This document shows positions 52,405 through 61,599 of a DNA stretch of 64,000 bases, in pieces. A program made the translations under genes and the position numbers. Below the pieces are notes generated by a model. That model saw nothing but the letters and a program-made list of their open reading frames with translations. It was not told the DNA's origin and ran no database searches. Origin of the DNA: an uncultured Bradyrhizobium sp. (GTDB taxonomy: Bacteria; Pseudomonadota; Alphaproteobacteria; Rhizobiales; Xanthobacteraceae); assembly GCF_947648125.1 (NCBI RefSeq), contig NZ_CANSMR010000014.1, positions 124,001 through 188,000 of the forward strand, in the 5' to 3' direction. Positions within the stretch are counted from its first letter, which is position 1; each line of letters begins with the position of its first letter.

Positions 52405-52821
52405 TCAGTGAGCTGCCGCCGCGCTTCCGACGGCTGCGCCCTTGGACAGGCGGTTGTCGAGGCTGAACGCACCCGCACCGAACGCTGCGATCTGAAGCAG
52501 GCCACCCGCCATCATCACGTTCTTGAGGAAGTGGATCATCTGGTTCTGGTCGGCGAAGTTGTTGTGGAACGAGACGCCGGCGGCAACACAGAACACGGCC
52601 AGCGCAAGCGCGACATAACGGACCTGGTAGCCAGCGATCAGCAGCAGCCCGCCGCCGAGTTCGAGCGCGACTGCGACGATGTAGGCGATCGGCGGCACGG
52701 GCAGGCCAGCCGCGGCAATCATGGAAGTGGTTGGCCCAAACGCGGCGAGCTTGCCGAGGCCACTCATTGCGAAGGGCAGACCGATCAGCACGCGGCCGAT
52801 CACAGGAAGGTAGCGGTTCAT
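52405..52821 (-). CDS. DoxX-family membrane protein, copy 1
   Basis: 138 aa with four hydrophobic helices (LPVIGRVLIGLPFAMSGLGKLA, IAYIVAVALELGGGLLLIAGY, VALALAVFCVAAGVSF, NVMMAGGLLQIAAFGAGAFSL). The pattern ...GKLAAFGPTTSMIAAAGLP and FADQNQMIHFLKNVMMAGGLLQI is DoxX-like. Such proteins are small inner-membrane components linked to redox or thiol metabolism. It follows a pirin gene by 26 bp. The pair is repeated at 60189-61319 with high similarity. Confidence 0.9.
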   Translation of the reverse strand: MNRYLPVIGRVLIGLPFAMSGLGKLAAFGPTTSMIAAAGLPVPPIAYIVAVALELGGGLLLIAGYQVRYVALALAVFCVAAGVSFHNNFADQNQMIHFLKNVMMAGGLLQIAAFGAGAFSLDNRLSKGAAVGSAAAAH

Positions 52822-52847
52822 GGTAGGATTCCTTTGCTGGTGGATAT

Positions 52848-53555
52848 TCAGGCGGCGTCGACGAGGATGAATTCCGCGTCCTTGACCGCCGTGATGGTGA
52901 GTTCGGGTTCGTCGATGGCGGCGATACGGTCGCCGACCGCAACCCGTTGCCCGTTGACGAGGATCTCGCCCTGGGCGGGAGCGAGATAAGTGTGCCGGAA
53001 GCCCGCCGGCGTCGTGTGGGTGAGCGTGGTCCTGGCTAGCGGCGTGGCACCAAGGACCCGCGCGTCGGCCCGGATCATCAGAGTCTCCGGCGCCTTCGGA
53101 TCACCACTCGCCAGCTCGATGAGACGACCGGCGCGATCTGCTTTCGGAAATTTGCGGGTATCCCAACGCGGCGAGCCGCCGCGCTGGCGCGGACGCAGCC
53201 AGATCTGGAACAGCCTGAGCGGATCGTCGTCGCGGTTGTGCTCGGAATGGCTGATGCCCGTTCCGGCGCTCATGACCCGAACATCGCCGGCCACGGTGCG
53301 ACCGACATTGCCCACGCTGTCATCGTGCGTAACGGCACCCTGCCGGACGTAAGTCACGATCTCCATGTCAGCATGGGAGTGGCGGCCGAAGCCGGTGCCG
53401 GGCGCGATCTCGTCGTCATTCCAGACTACCAGCGCGCCAAGCGCAGCATTGGCAGGATTGCCGTCGGCCGAGACCACGAAATGGTGACGCGCCTCCAGCC
53501 AGCCGCGATCGCCGTGATCGAGCGTCTCCCTGGATCGAAGCTGCAACACGATCAT
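52848..53555 (-). CDS. Pirin-family protein, copy 1
   Basis: 235 aa cupin of the pirin family. The metal-binding N-terminal cupin shows APGTGFGRHSHADMEIVTYVRQGAVTHDDSVGN and then MSAGTGISHSEHNRDDD. Some pirins are quercetin dioxygenases; others act as regulators. It is co-transcribed with the DoxX gene. The second copy at 60618-61319 is very similar (by eye well above 75 percent identical), so an ancestral module was duplicated. Confidence 0.9.
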   Translation of the reverse strand: MIVLQLRSRETLDHGDRGWLEARHHFVVSADGNPANAALGALVVWNDDEIAPGTGFGRHSHADMEIVTYVRQGAVTHDDSVGNVGRTVAGDVRVMSAGTGISHSEHNRDDDPLRLFQIWLRPRQRGGSPRWDTRKFPKADRAGRLIELASGDPKAPETLMIRADARVLGATPLARTTLTHTTPAGFRHTYLAPAQGEILVNGQRVAVGDRIAAIDEPELTITAVKDAEFILVDAA

Positions 53556-53596
53556 TCCTCGATATCGGACGCGGTGTGCGTCCGTTTCGGGAAAAG

Positions 53597-53866
53597 TTAT
53601 GTGGCTGAACCGGCCACTTGATTAGTCAGCAGATTCTGGACACGTCGTTCTATCTGGTGAACGACCGCCGGCGCGCGGCCTTCGAATAGCAGTTTCGCCG
53701 CAACGGACGACGCGTGATGTTCTACCGAGATAGGCGAACTGCGCCAGCGGCGCGCACAAGACGATGGTGACCCTTGGTCATTGCACACTATCTGCCGCCG
53801 AAGGGGCGCGATCTGCGACTGGACCTGTTCCGTGGCATCGCCAACTGGGCAATCTTCCTGGATCAT
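53597..53866 (-). pseudogene. Conserved short frame upstream of pirin copy 1
   Basis: The last part of this frame (VVHQIERRVQNLLTNQVAGSAT) matches the frame at 61367-61558 upstream of pirin copy 2 (SVHQLERSVSNLLTNHMAGPAA). The N-terminal halves agree only partly. It may be a real small gene, or the 3' remnant of one that was duplicated with the module. Family unknown. Confidence 0.35.
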
Positions 53867-53959
53867 GTTCCGAACAACCTGCTGAACCTCATCACGGACC
53901 GAAACTTCGGCTTCAGCGACGCAGCCGGCCTGTTCATCTTCATATTCCGAGATTCATAG
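53774..53959 (+). pseudogene. OpgC N-terminal fragment
   Basis: The 61-residue frame (RDLRLDLFRGIANWAIFLDHVPNNLLNL, then NFGFSDAAGLFIFIF) is the start of OpgC, a multi-span acyltransferase that succinylates periplasmic glucans and normally exceeds 350 aa. It is cut off at a stop codon, and the following sequence is not OpgC-like. It overlaps the conserved minus-strand frame before pirin copy 1. Confidence 0.7.
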
Positions 53960-54290
53960 ACGGCTGGCCAAGCCGAACAGGCTCGGCGTCCTATCCCGAT
54001 CGGATGCGACGGATTCGCTCGGCGAAGCGCGCAAGATCCCGATGCAGGTACTATGCATCAACCTTCGATCCGTTGAAGAACAGAACGAATTTCGCGACAT
54101 CCCCGTCGAGGACCCGAATGCCCATTGGCTAGGCAATATCGCGTTGACCACGCCCGGGCGGACCAGAATGTCTCCTTCCGCGGAATAGCCGAAACGGTAC
54201 GGCACCCATCATCTCGCCCGTCTTCCGTGTGACCTATGTCGCACCTAACCGATCGAAAGCAAGGTTCGCCATTCTGCTTGTAGTTGCGGA
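53960..54290. other. Remnant-filled gap
   Basis: 331 bp with no supported gene. A plus-strand frame reads KIPMQVLCINLRSVEEQNEF and then DPNAHWLGNIALTTPG before a stop near 54188, which looks like a fragment of a real protein that I could not name. Confidence 0.35.
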
Positions 54291-55121
54291 TCAGGTCCCT
54301 TGGATCGCAAGAATCTTCCTTGCTTCGTCGGGCGTCGCGGGCTGCCGGCCGTTACGCGAAGCGACTTCTCCAGCGATCTCTACAAGCTCAGCGTTGCTGG
54401 CCGCAAGACGGCCCTTGTGAACTCTGATGTTGTCTTCCAGTCCGGTGCGCACCGCGTGCGCGCCGCGAGCGAGGGCCCACCGCATAACTTCTGTCTGATG
54501 TCGCCCGATCCCTGCAGCCGCCCAAGTTGCCTTTGGAAGAAGTCGCTGCGTCTCTCTCAGCATGATGTCGAGTACGTGTTCATCCGCAGGCAAGGCATTT
54601 TTGATGCCCATAACGAATTGAACGTGGACGTCCTCGTCCACGATTCCCTTGGCTACCAAATCGCGCGCGCCATGGATGTGCGAGAGATCGAATATCTCGA
54701 TTTCCGGGCGAATCTGGAATTCCCGCATCTTCACTGCGAGATCCAAAACCAGTGAGGTGTCGTTCTCGTAGATCGAGGTTGGGAAATTGACGGATCCCGT
54801 CGATAACGAAGCCATATCTGGCTTGAGATGTAGTGACGAGCCGCGAGCCGAGGGATCGCGACCGCGTCCGCCTGTCGAGAATTGCACGATCATTCCCGGA
54901 CAATGCTTCTTGACGCCCTCCTGGACGATCGCGAACCGATGGGGATCGGATGACGAACTCTCATCATCGTTTCTTACGTGAATGTGGACTAGGCTCGCTC
55001 CAACCTCATATGCCTCATGAGCCGACTCGATTTGCTCCGACGGCAGAATCGGAACCGCTGGATTGTCCTTTTTTCGAGGAAGGGATCCGGTTATCGCAAC
55101 GGCTACAACGATGGGATCCAT
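54291..55121 (-). CDS. BKACE (DUF849) beta-keto acid cleavage enzyme
   Basis: 276 aa from the ATG at 55121; the frame is open to 55175. The zinc-binding strand ASLVHIHVRNDD, the SLSTGSVNFPTSIYEND block, EIEIFDLSHIHGA and GIKNALPADEHVL are diagnostic of BKACE (3-keto-5-aminohexanoate cleavage family). The enzyme uses acetyl-CoA to split a beta-keto acid. The substrate is not deducible. It is likely a late step of the pathway encoded around it, downstream of ring cleavage or side-chain oxidation. Confidence 0.9.
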   Translation of the reverse strand: MDPIVVAVAITGSLPRKKDNPAVPILPSEQIESAHEAYEVGASLVHIHVRNDDESSSSDPHRFAIVQEGVKKHCPGMIVQFSTGGRGRDPSARGSSLHLKPDMASLSTGSVNFPTSIYENDTSLVLDLAVKMREFQIRPEIEIFDLSHIHGARDLVAKGIVDEDVHVQFVMGIKNALPADEHVLDIMLRETQRLLPKATWAAAGIGRHQTEVMRWALARGAHAVRTGLEDNIRVHKGRLAASNAELVEIAGEVASRNGRQPATPDEARKILAIQGT

Positions 55122-55295
55122 TGAATCTTCCTCATACGGATCGAGATTTTCGAAACTCGACGAAGTTGAAAGCATCGCAACAATTCGGCCGAACTGAGCT
55201 CACGATCAGCTACCACCGGATGAGTATGTTGGCTGACGCAAGAGAGTGCACCGTCGCGGCTTCGCTCGACCTGATGTCGCACTTGACCACGAACC

Positions 55296-56489
55296 TCAGC
55301 GAGGACGGTTCGATAGTGCATCTGCGGCCACCTTTTCCGCATCGTGCTCAAACACCCACTTTCTCTGTGCCGCCCACTCACGCAAGCGAGCAGCCATTTC
55401 CGCAGGGGTATCGTGCTCGGAGCGGTAGAGTTGGCCAGCAGCGCGTGCAAGCGCCTGCACTTTGCTGGTACGTTCGCGCCTGATCACCTCATACAGGTCC
55501 AGCCTGTCCGCGACATCTTTGGCGGTGCACCCCTCCAAAAGAACGGCAAGGGTAAAGCCGTCTTCGATCGACTGTCCGGCACCTTGGCCGACATGAGGGA
55601 CCATCGGATGAGCCGCGTCGCCCATAAGCGTGATGCGATCAGTCGACCAGTAAGGCAGCGGAGCGCGATCGTAGATGCCCCAACGAAAGGTCTCATCAAG
55701 CGAATTGATGGTGTCCTGGACGGGCCGATCCCAGCCGGCATATTCGGCCGCCAATGCCTTCAGGTCGCCCGGCGCCGACCACGATTCCTCCGAATCCGTG
55801 TCGGTGGGCACGAACGCAACCATGTTGATCAATCGTCCTTGAGCCACTGGATAAAGGAGGAAGCTCCGGCCGGATCCCAACCAAAAGTGGGTCCCCTTAA
55901 GATCGGGCGCCCATGGAAGTCGCTCGGCGGGGATCAATCCTCTATACGCCATGATCCTTTCGCTCGTCGGACGGCTCTGCAGGCCAATCTCGCGTTGGAC
56001 AACGGAACGAATTCCGTCGGCGCCGATCACGACGTCGGCTTCCGCGGCGACTCCATTGGCAAAGGAAAGGCGGACCCGATCGTCTTCCTCCTTGAGCTGG
56101 ACGCACCGATGACCGAGAGCGACGGTCCCTTTTGGCAGCGCATCAAAAAGCAGATTTAGTAAGTCGGCGCGATGGACGTTGTACCCCAGATCGCCTTCTG
56201 CGAGCGCGGGCGTCGCGGACCCGTCGCGAACGGTAATCAAATCCCCCTGCGAGGTGCGCAACACGGCAGCGCTGATCGGTGAGCCGATCTTCTGCAGCTG
56301 CTCCTCGAAGCCAACACGTTTCAGCAACCGAGCCGCGTTCGGGTGGACTGATACCCCGGCTCCAATCTCTCTCAGGACCTCAGCTTGTTCGAAGACCCTT
56401 ACCTCGAGGCCGCGCGCCCGAAGCGCAAGCGCGGCCGTGAGGCCCCCAATGCCGCCGCCAACTATTGCGATGCGAAGCGAGCCAGGCAT
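55296..56489 (-). CDS. FAD-dependent monooxygenase (salicylate/6-hydroxynicotinate hydroxylase type)
   Basis: 397 aa, the usual length. The Rossmann FAD motif IAVVGGGIGG-like IAIVGGGIGGLTAALALRARG is at residue 7. The DG-type motif VVIGADGIRSVV is at about 155, and the second FAD motif LMGDAAHPMVPHVGQGAGQSIEDG is at about 290. Group A flavin monooxygenases of this type hydroxylate aromatic rings with NAD(P)H and O2, often removing a carboxyl group. About 130 bp directly upstream resemble the region before the aldolase gene at 62403, which hints at shared control. Confidence 0.9.
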   Translation of the reverse strand: MPGSLRIAIVGGGIGGLTAALALRARGLEVRVFEQAEVLREIGAGVSVHPNAARLLKRVGFEEQLQKIGSPISAAVLRTSQGDLITVRDGSATPALAEGDLGYNVHRADLLNLLFDALPKGTVALGHRCVQLKEEDDRVRLSFANGVAAEADVVIGADGIRSVVQREIGLQSRPTSERIMAYRGLIPAERLPWAPDLKGTHFWLGSGRSFLLYPVAQGRLINMVAFVPTDTDSEESWSAPGDLKALAAEYAGWDRPVQDTINSLDETFRWGIYDRAPLPYWSTDRITLMGDAAHPMVPHVGQGAGQSIEDGFTLAVLLEGCTAKDVADRLDLYEVIRRERTSKVQALARAAGQLYRSEHDTPAEMAARLREWAAQRKWVFEHDAEKVAADALSNRPR

Positions 56490-57145
56490 GTCTCTAAACC
56501 TTTGCTGTTAAACCGCATTCACGGACCCGGCGAGCGAGGGCGGTCATAGTCGGTTCGGAATGGGTCACAGCTCTTCTATTGCCGCCGAAGGGTCAGGACG
56601 CAATTCGACTTTGAGAAAGCCGCATTCGCAGGACACGAAGCGGCAACTGAGCCACTACTTGCTGCCGAGATCGGTTTACGCGACAGCAGGAACGCCGTCT
56701 TGGCAAGACCGGACGCGTCGCGAAAAGCATACCCTTCGGTGTTTGGCTCCCTTTCGCAGTTTGCGAAGATATGAGCGTGACAGACGACTGGACCGCCGAT
56801 CTTGGTTATTCGTATAGCTGCAAAAATCATTAGAAGCCGGCGAGCGCTCCGCCTGAGCATGAACTTCCGCGAGGGAGGGAGACATGGCTATGACCCGTTT
56901 GCGGACGAACGCACGTCTGCGCGACCAGCATGGTGTCGCTTGGCAACCGCGACCTTCCCTTTTTACTGATCCGCTTTGGGATCGGCGAAATTGCTCTATC
57001 GGGCCAATCAGAGCCTCTAGGCAGCTACGATCTGGCGATCCTTCTTCGGGAGAGGTTTCGAGACGCGCGCGATACATCCGCATGACTATCGGGACGACTT
57101 GGGTTTCCTCGTCGCGGGCGGCTCTCCAGAAATTGAGAGGACGAC
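56490..57145. other. Upstream region of the monooxygenase gene
   Basis: 656 bp with no supported gene. It contains a segment (about 56546-56700) that matches 62413-62568 at many positions, for example CATAGTCGGTTCGG and ACTTTGAGAAAGC. It may be a shared promoter/regulatory block or a dispersed repeat. Confidence 0.4.
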
Positions 57146-57901
57146 ATGACTAATCGTACACTCGACGGCAAGGTAGCCCTCGTGACCGGCGCTGCCGGCG
57201 AAATCGGAACTGCAACCATCCAACTCCTGGCTGAACGCGGTGCGCGCATCGTCGCAGTCGACCGCGATTCGGAGGGCCTCGCTCGCGCTTTCGGGAAGTT
57301 GCCCGCTTCAGCAGAGGCACTTTCCATTGTCGCGGACGTCAGCCACGAACAGGATGTCGCTTCTTACGTGACGCGGGCACGCGACGCCATGGGCGGCGTC
57401 CATATCTTCTTTAACAATGCCGGCATCGTAGGAGATATCAAGCCGATCCCGGACTATCCGGTCGAAACGCTTCGCCGGGTGCTCGATATCAATGTCGTTG
57501 GCGTCTTCCTCGGGCTCAAATACGTCCTACCGGTCATGCGCAGTCAGGGTGTCGGCAGCATCGTCAACACCGCCTCGGTAGCAGGCCTGATGGGTGGTCC
57601 CCATTTCGCCGCCTACAGCGCAAGCAAGCACGCTGTCATCGGCTTGACAAAGAGCGCTGCACTCGAATGCGCGGGCAGCCAAGTTCGCGTGAACTGCGTT
57701 TGCCCTGGCCTGATCGACAGCCGCATGCTGTCCACCATCGTCAACGGGATGCCCGTGGAGAAAGCGCTCGAGCGCATTCCAGCGCGGCGTCTCGGCCTCG
57801 CGACTGATGTTGCTGCCGTGGTCGCGTTTCTCGCCTCAGACGACGCGCGCTATGTCACCGGCGCATCTTATCCCGTCGATGGCGGGCGAACCGCGGGCTG
57901 A
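57146..57901 (+). CDS. SDR-family oxidoreductase
   Basis: 251 aa. The cofactor motif VTGAAGEIGTATIQ is at residue 14, NNAGI at about 92, Ser in NTASVAGLMGG, and the catalytic YSASKHAVIGL at about 158. The end VTGASYPVDGGRTAG is typical of classical short-chain dehydrogenases. It oxidises or reduces an alcohol/ketone with NAD(P). It lies between the monooxygenase and the aldehyde dehydrogenase, so a role in oxidising an alcohol intermediate is plausible. Confidence 0.92.
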   Translation: MTNRTLDGKVALVTGAAGEIGTATIQLLAERGARIVAVDRDSEGLARAFGKLPASAEALSIVADVSHEQDVASYVTRARDAMGGVHIFFNNAGIVGDIKPIPDYPVETLRRVLDINVVGVFLGLKYVLPVMRSQGVGSIVNTASVAGLMGGPHFAAYSASKHAVIGLTKSAALECAGSQVRVNCVCPGLIDSRMLSTIVNGMPVEKALERIPARRLGLATDVAAVVAFLASDDARYVTGASYPVDGGRTAG

Positions 57902-58196
57902 TCCGGCGTGTCCATAAATCCCATCCATCGTGTGATGCGTTCAGCTGACCAACCTCGGGCACATTGCGGCTTCGGGTGGGACGTTCGATGACCCGAACCC
58001 CGAGCTGCTCTTCGGGGAGCGCGACGCGACGGGTGACCGCGGGACTTGGGAATACCTAGCTGCCGCGCGCCGCCGAGAAGCTCGTTGTCCGACAACGACA
58101 GCAAGGAAAGAGCGGGTCTTTCAGACCTCTCATGGTTGCGCTCGCTTGGGGTCGTGTGGCGCTCTTGAAGAGGAAGCGACCGCCAGCCGGGAAGCC

Positions 58197-59681
58197 TTAG
58201 TTTGCAACGATCCGCCGTTCATGCGCAGTAAACGAGAAAAAGTGCGTCTTGATCTCCTGAAACTCCTCCATCGCTCGCGCGCCGCGCATGCGACCTGTGC
58301 CGCTGTTCTTGAAGCCGCCCTCCTCGACTGTATTGGACAGAATTCCCCACCCATTCGTCCACACCGTGCCCGCTTTCAGTCTCCGCACTACGCGGGCCGC
58401 GCGGTCGATGTCCTTGGTGAAGACCGCCGCCGCCAACCCATAAGTAGTCGCGTTGGCACGCGCAATGGCTTCCGCCTCACCCTCGAAGGTCTCAAAGCTC
58501 AGCACCGGTCCGAATATCTCCTCCTGGATGAGCGGCACGTCGAGCCGTTCGGTTTCCAGCATCGCGGGCCGATAGAAGGCGCCCTTGGCCAGTGCGGCGT
58601 CCGCGGGCCGACCGCCGCGCACCAGGACTTTAGCGTACTTCGCTGCCGCTTCGACAATACCGTCAATACGATCCACGCTAACGTTGTCGATCAGCGGTCC
58701 CATTTCGCTGGCTTCCTGATCGGCCGGGCCGACGATCAAGTTGCCCAGTAGCTCCGAGAGCCGCGCCCGGTAGGTTTCCGCCACGCTCCGTTGCACCAGA
58801 ACGCGCGACCCGGTCATGCAGAACTGACCGTTGAACTGTGTGAGAGCCCGGACGACTAGGGGTGCGACCGTATCGATATCCGCGTCGCCAAACACGATCA
58901 GCGGGGTCTTCCCGCCCAACTCGAGCGAAGTCCGCTTGAGCGTCTCGGCGGCCTTTGCGCCAATGATACGGCCGACCTTTGTGCTTCCCGTGTAGTTGAT
59001 CACATCGACATCGTTGGAAGCGATCAGCAGGGGAGCCCCTTCGTTACCGGTTTCCGTGAATATGTTTACGACGCCCTTTGGCAGTGACTTGGTGGCGGCA
59101 ATTGCCTCGGCGAGGATCGCATTAGTCAGCCCCGTTTGACCGGGCATCTTGACCGACACGGTACAACCCGCCGCGAGAGCAGGAGCGAGGGCTCGGACAA
59201 GGAGCGCGATCGGCGCGTTCCACGGCACGATGATGCCCGCAACACCAATTGGCTCACGCCACGTGGTTGCGAGGAGGCCCGGTGCCAGCTCCGCTGTAGA
59301 GCCCGTCTGCGAAAGAGCTGCGCCCGCATTGTATCGAAGGGTGAGCGGTGCCCCTGAAGCTTCCCGGCGCGCCTGCGTAATGACTTTACCCATTTCGCGC
59401 GCCAATGTGGTAGCGAGGCGATCGACACGCTCTTCAATCCGGTGAGCAAGTTCGAAGAGCGAAGCCGCTCGCGCGCTGCGATCAGAAACCCAGGTCTCGG
59501 TGTCAAATGCACGACGTGCGGCCGCGATCGCGGCACGCGCTTCCGCTGCGCCTGCGTCAGAAAAATAGCCAATAACTTCGCCATTTGACGGATTGACCGA
59601 TGAGCTCACGCGCGTAGAGGCAACCCACTCGCCGTCAATCCAGTGGCCAGGATTTTCGGTTGCATTGTGACTATCGTGCAC
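58197..59681 (-). CDS. NAD(P)-dependent aldehyde dehydrogenase
   Basis: About 494 aa from the GTG at 59681, which has GGAAGGAG seven bases upstream. The ATG at 59744 would include an unlikely 21-residue leader. Motifs: VAGIIVPWNAP, the general base in TSLELGGKTPLIVFGDAD at about 245, the catalytic Cys in NGQFCMTGSRV at about 280, and EEIFGPVLS at about 380. It oxidises an aldehyde to an acid. With the SDR upstream it would form an alcohol-to-acid route. Confidence 0.92.
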   Translation of the reverse strand: MHDSHNATENPGHWIDGEWVASTRVSSSVNPSNGEVIGYFSDAGAAEARAAIAAARRAFDTETWVSDRSARAASLFELAHRIEERVDRLATTLAREMGKVITQARREASGAPLTLRYNAGAALSQTGSTAELAPGLLATTWREPIGVAGIIVPWNAPIALLVRALAPALAAGCTVSVKMPGQTGLTNAILAEAIAATKSLPKGVVNIFTETGNEGAPLLIASNDVDVINYTGSTKVGRIIGAKAAETLKRTSLELGGKTPLIVFGDADIDTVAPLVVRALTQFNGQFCMTGSRVLVQRSVAETYRARLSELLGNLIVGPADQEASEMGPLIDNVSVDRIDGIVEAAAKYAKVLVRGGRPADAALAKGAFYRPAMLETERLDVPLIQEEIFGPVLSFETFEGEAEAIARANATTYGLAAAVFTKDIDRAARVVRRLKAGTVWTNGWGILSNTVEEGGFKNSGTGRMRGARAMEEFQEIKTHFFSFTAHERRIVAN

Positions 59682-60188
59682 GATGGAGCTCCTTCCTCGG
59701 ACAACGCAGGCAAAGTAGAATGCGTCGATCGGGCGACTAGTCATAGATTTTCGAACAGCCTGTTCCTACAAGGTGAACAATACACGGCTGATCTGATGGC
59801 ATTCGTCATAGCGTTTCTTGCCGGCGCTCGATCCTGAGTAGAACGGACTCTGATGTTCCTGAAGATCTCTTGCGTTCGCTCGACGATGCTGTCGAGCTCC
59901 CAAAGGTGCATCATCATGAGATACACGACGAAGGTGCGCTGCCCCACCTGCGGCAGGATGTTGCAGCGGCTGATGTATTACTAGAAGTCCGGATCCTTCG
60001 CGGCCGACGCCAGAGTCCTCCTTCTGCGGGCGGAGGCGCGCTGGGGCGGTCACGGGGGCCCGTAAACCGTGCCGAAACGTCGAGCAGATACGGGAAGCTA
60101 CGAAACTATGGAAAGGCCTGGTCTTGGCCGGCCCATGGACGGCTCCACGCATCCGGCCAGCAGGCACACACCAGGTCCATCAAAGTCT
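59682..60188. other. Gap between the ALDH gene and DoxX copy 2
   Basis: 507 bp. A minus-strand frame (GQRTFVVYLMMMHLWELDSIVERTQEIFRNI) has protein character but is short and broken, so it is probably a remnant. No gene called. Confidence 0.35.
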
Positions 60189-60593
60189 TTACGTTGCGGT
60201 GGCTATAGTCGGACGGTTGAAACGCTCGTCGAGACTGACCGCTCCTGCACCGAAAGCGACGATCTGAAGCAAGCCACCAGCCATCATGACGTTTTTTAGG
60301 AAGTGGATCATCTGGTTCTGGTCTGCGAAATTGGCGTGGAACGACAGCGCAGTTGCGATGGAGAACACGGCCAGCGCTGCCGCAACGATGCGGGTCTGAT
60401 AACCAGCGATCAGCAGGAGCCCGCCGCCGAGTTCGACGGCGACCGCCACGATGTAGGCGAGTGGTGGAACGGGCAGCCCGACCGCGCCAATCATCGCGGT
60501 CGTCGGCCCGTAAGCGGCGAGCTTACCGAAGCCGCTCATCGCGAATGGCAAGCCTATAAGTACGCGGCCGATCAGGGGAAGGTAACGATTCAT
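60189..60593 (-). CDS. DoxX-family membrane protein, copy 2
   Basis: 134 aa, very similar to the protein at 52405-52821 over its length (identical stretches include FADQNQMIHFLKNVMMAGGLLQI and ELGGGLLLIAGYQ). It has the same four-helix layout and follows pirin copy 2 by 24 bp, as in the first module. The differences are spread evenly, so the duplication is old compared with the tandem repeat at 44-48 kb. Confidence 0.9.
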   Translation of the reverse strand: MNRYLPLIGRVLIGLPFAMSGFGKLAAYGPTTAMIGAVGLPVPPLAYIVAVAVELGGGLLLIAGYQTRIVAAALAVFSIATALSFHANFADQNQMIHFLKNVMMAGGLLQIVAFGAGAVSLDERFNRPTIATAT

Positions 60594-60617
60594 GTGTCTG
60601 CTCCTTGCGACAAGACT

Positions 60618-61319
60618 TCAGGCGGCATCGACGAGAATGAATTCAGCATTCTCCACCGCCGTGATGGTGAGTTCAGGTTCATCGATGGCGGCGATGCCGT
60701 CGCCGACTGCGACCCGCTGCCCATTGACGAGGATCACGCCTTGGGCGGGGGCGAGATAGGTGTTCCGCAAGCCCACCGCTGGGGTGTGAGTAACAGTGCT
60801 TCTGGCAAGCAGCGTAGCGGCAAGAATTCGCGCGTCTGCGCGGATCAAGAGCGTCTCGTTGCTCTGAGGATCGCCGCTTGCCAACTCGACGAGACGACCG
60901 GCGCGATCTGTCTTCGGAAATTTGCGAGTGTCCCAACGCGGCTTCCCACCGCGCTCGCGCGGAAGTAGCCAGATTTGGAAGAGCTTAAGTGGGTCTTCAT
61001 CGCGGTTGTGTTCGGAATGCCTGATGCCCGTCCCGGCGCTCATCACCTGAACATCGCCAGCGACGGTCCGGCCAACATTGCCAGCGCTGTCTTCATGCGT
61101 GACGGCTCCCTCGCGTACGTATGTTAGGATCTCCATGTCCTCATGGGAGTGCAGGCCAAAGCCTGTGCCTGGCGCGATCTCGTCGTCGTTCCAAACGACA
61201 AGAGAACCCAAAGGACGATTCGCTGGATTGCCTCCAGGCGAAACGATGAAGTGATGACGCGCCTTGAGCCACCCGTGGTCGCCGTGATCCAGTGTCTCTT
61301 TTGAGCGTAGCTGTAACAT
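60618..61319 (-). CDS. Pirin-family protein, copy 2
   Basis: 233 aa. Cupin metal ligands are present (APGTGFGLHSHEDMEILTYVREGAVTHEDSAGN, then GTGIRHSEHNRDED). It is a close paralogue of the protein at 52848-53555. Together with the DoxX gene it forms a two-gene operon. Two copies of the module on either side of a catabolic cluster suggest a role in the redox or electrophile stress it causes. Confidence 0.9.
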   Translation of the reverse strand: MLQLRSKETLDHGDHGWLKARHHFIVSPGGNPANRPLGSLVVWNDDEIAPGTGFGLHSHEDMEILTYVREGAVTHEDSAGNVGRTVAGDVQVMSAGTGIRHSEHNRDEDPLKLFQIWLLPRERGGKPRWDTRKFPKTDRAGRLVELASGDPQSNETLLIRADARILAATLLARSTVTHTPAVGLRNTYLAPAQGVILVNGQRVAVGDGIAAIDEPELTITAVENAEFILVDAA

Positions 61320-61366
61320 GACTGTTCCTCAGCTTCGGACCCGATCGGTCCGCGTTTCTGGAATAG

Positions 61367-61558
61367 TTATGCGGCCGGGCCGGCCATATGATTAGTCAGC
61401 AGATTGGAGACACTCCGTTCTAGCTGGTGAACGCTCGTGGTTACGCCCTGCCCGTCCGTCGACAATTTTAGAACCGCTGCCGCAGATGCAGCAACGTGAT
61501 CGGTACTTGTTGTTTGGGTGCACTTAATTCGCCGCGGAACGGGGGGAACTAGAGCCAT
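61367..61558 (-). pseudogene. Conserved short frame upstream of pirin copy 2
   Basis: The frame ends LERSVSNLLTNHMAGPAA and matches the end of the frame at 53597-53866. Conservation in both modules argues for a former or present small gene ahead of pirin. Family unknown. Confidence 0.35.
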
Positions 61559-61599
61559 GAGTTCAACTGACGCGTCCAGCTCGCGGACAGGTTTCTGCT

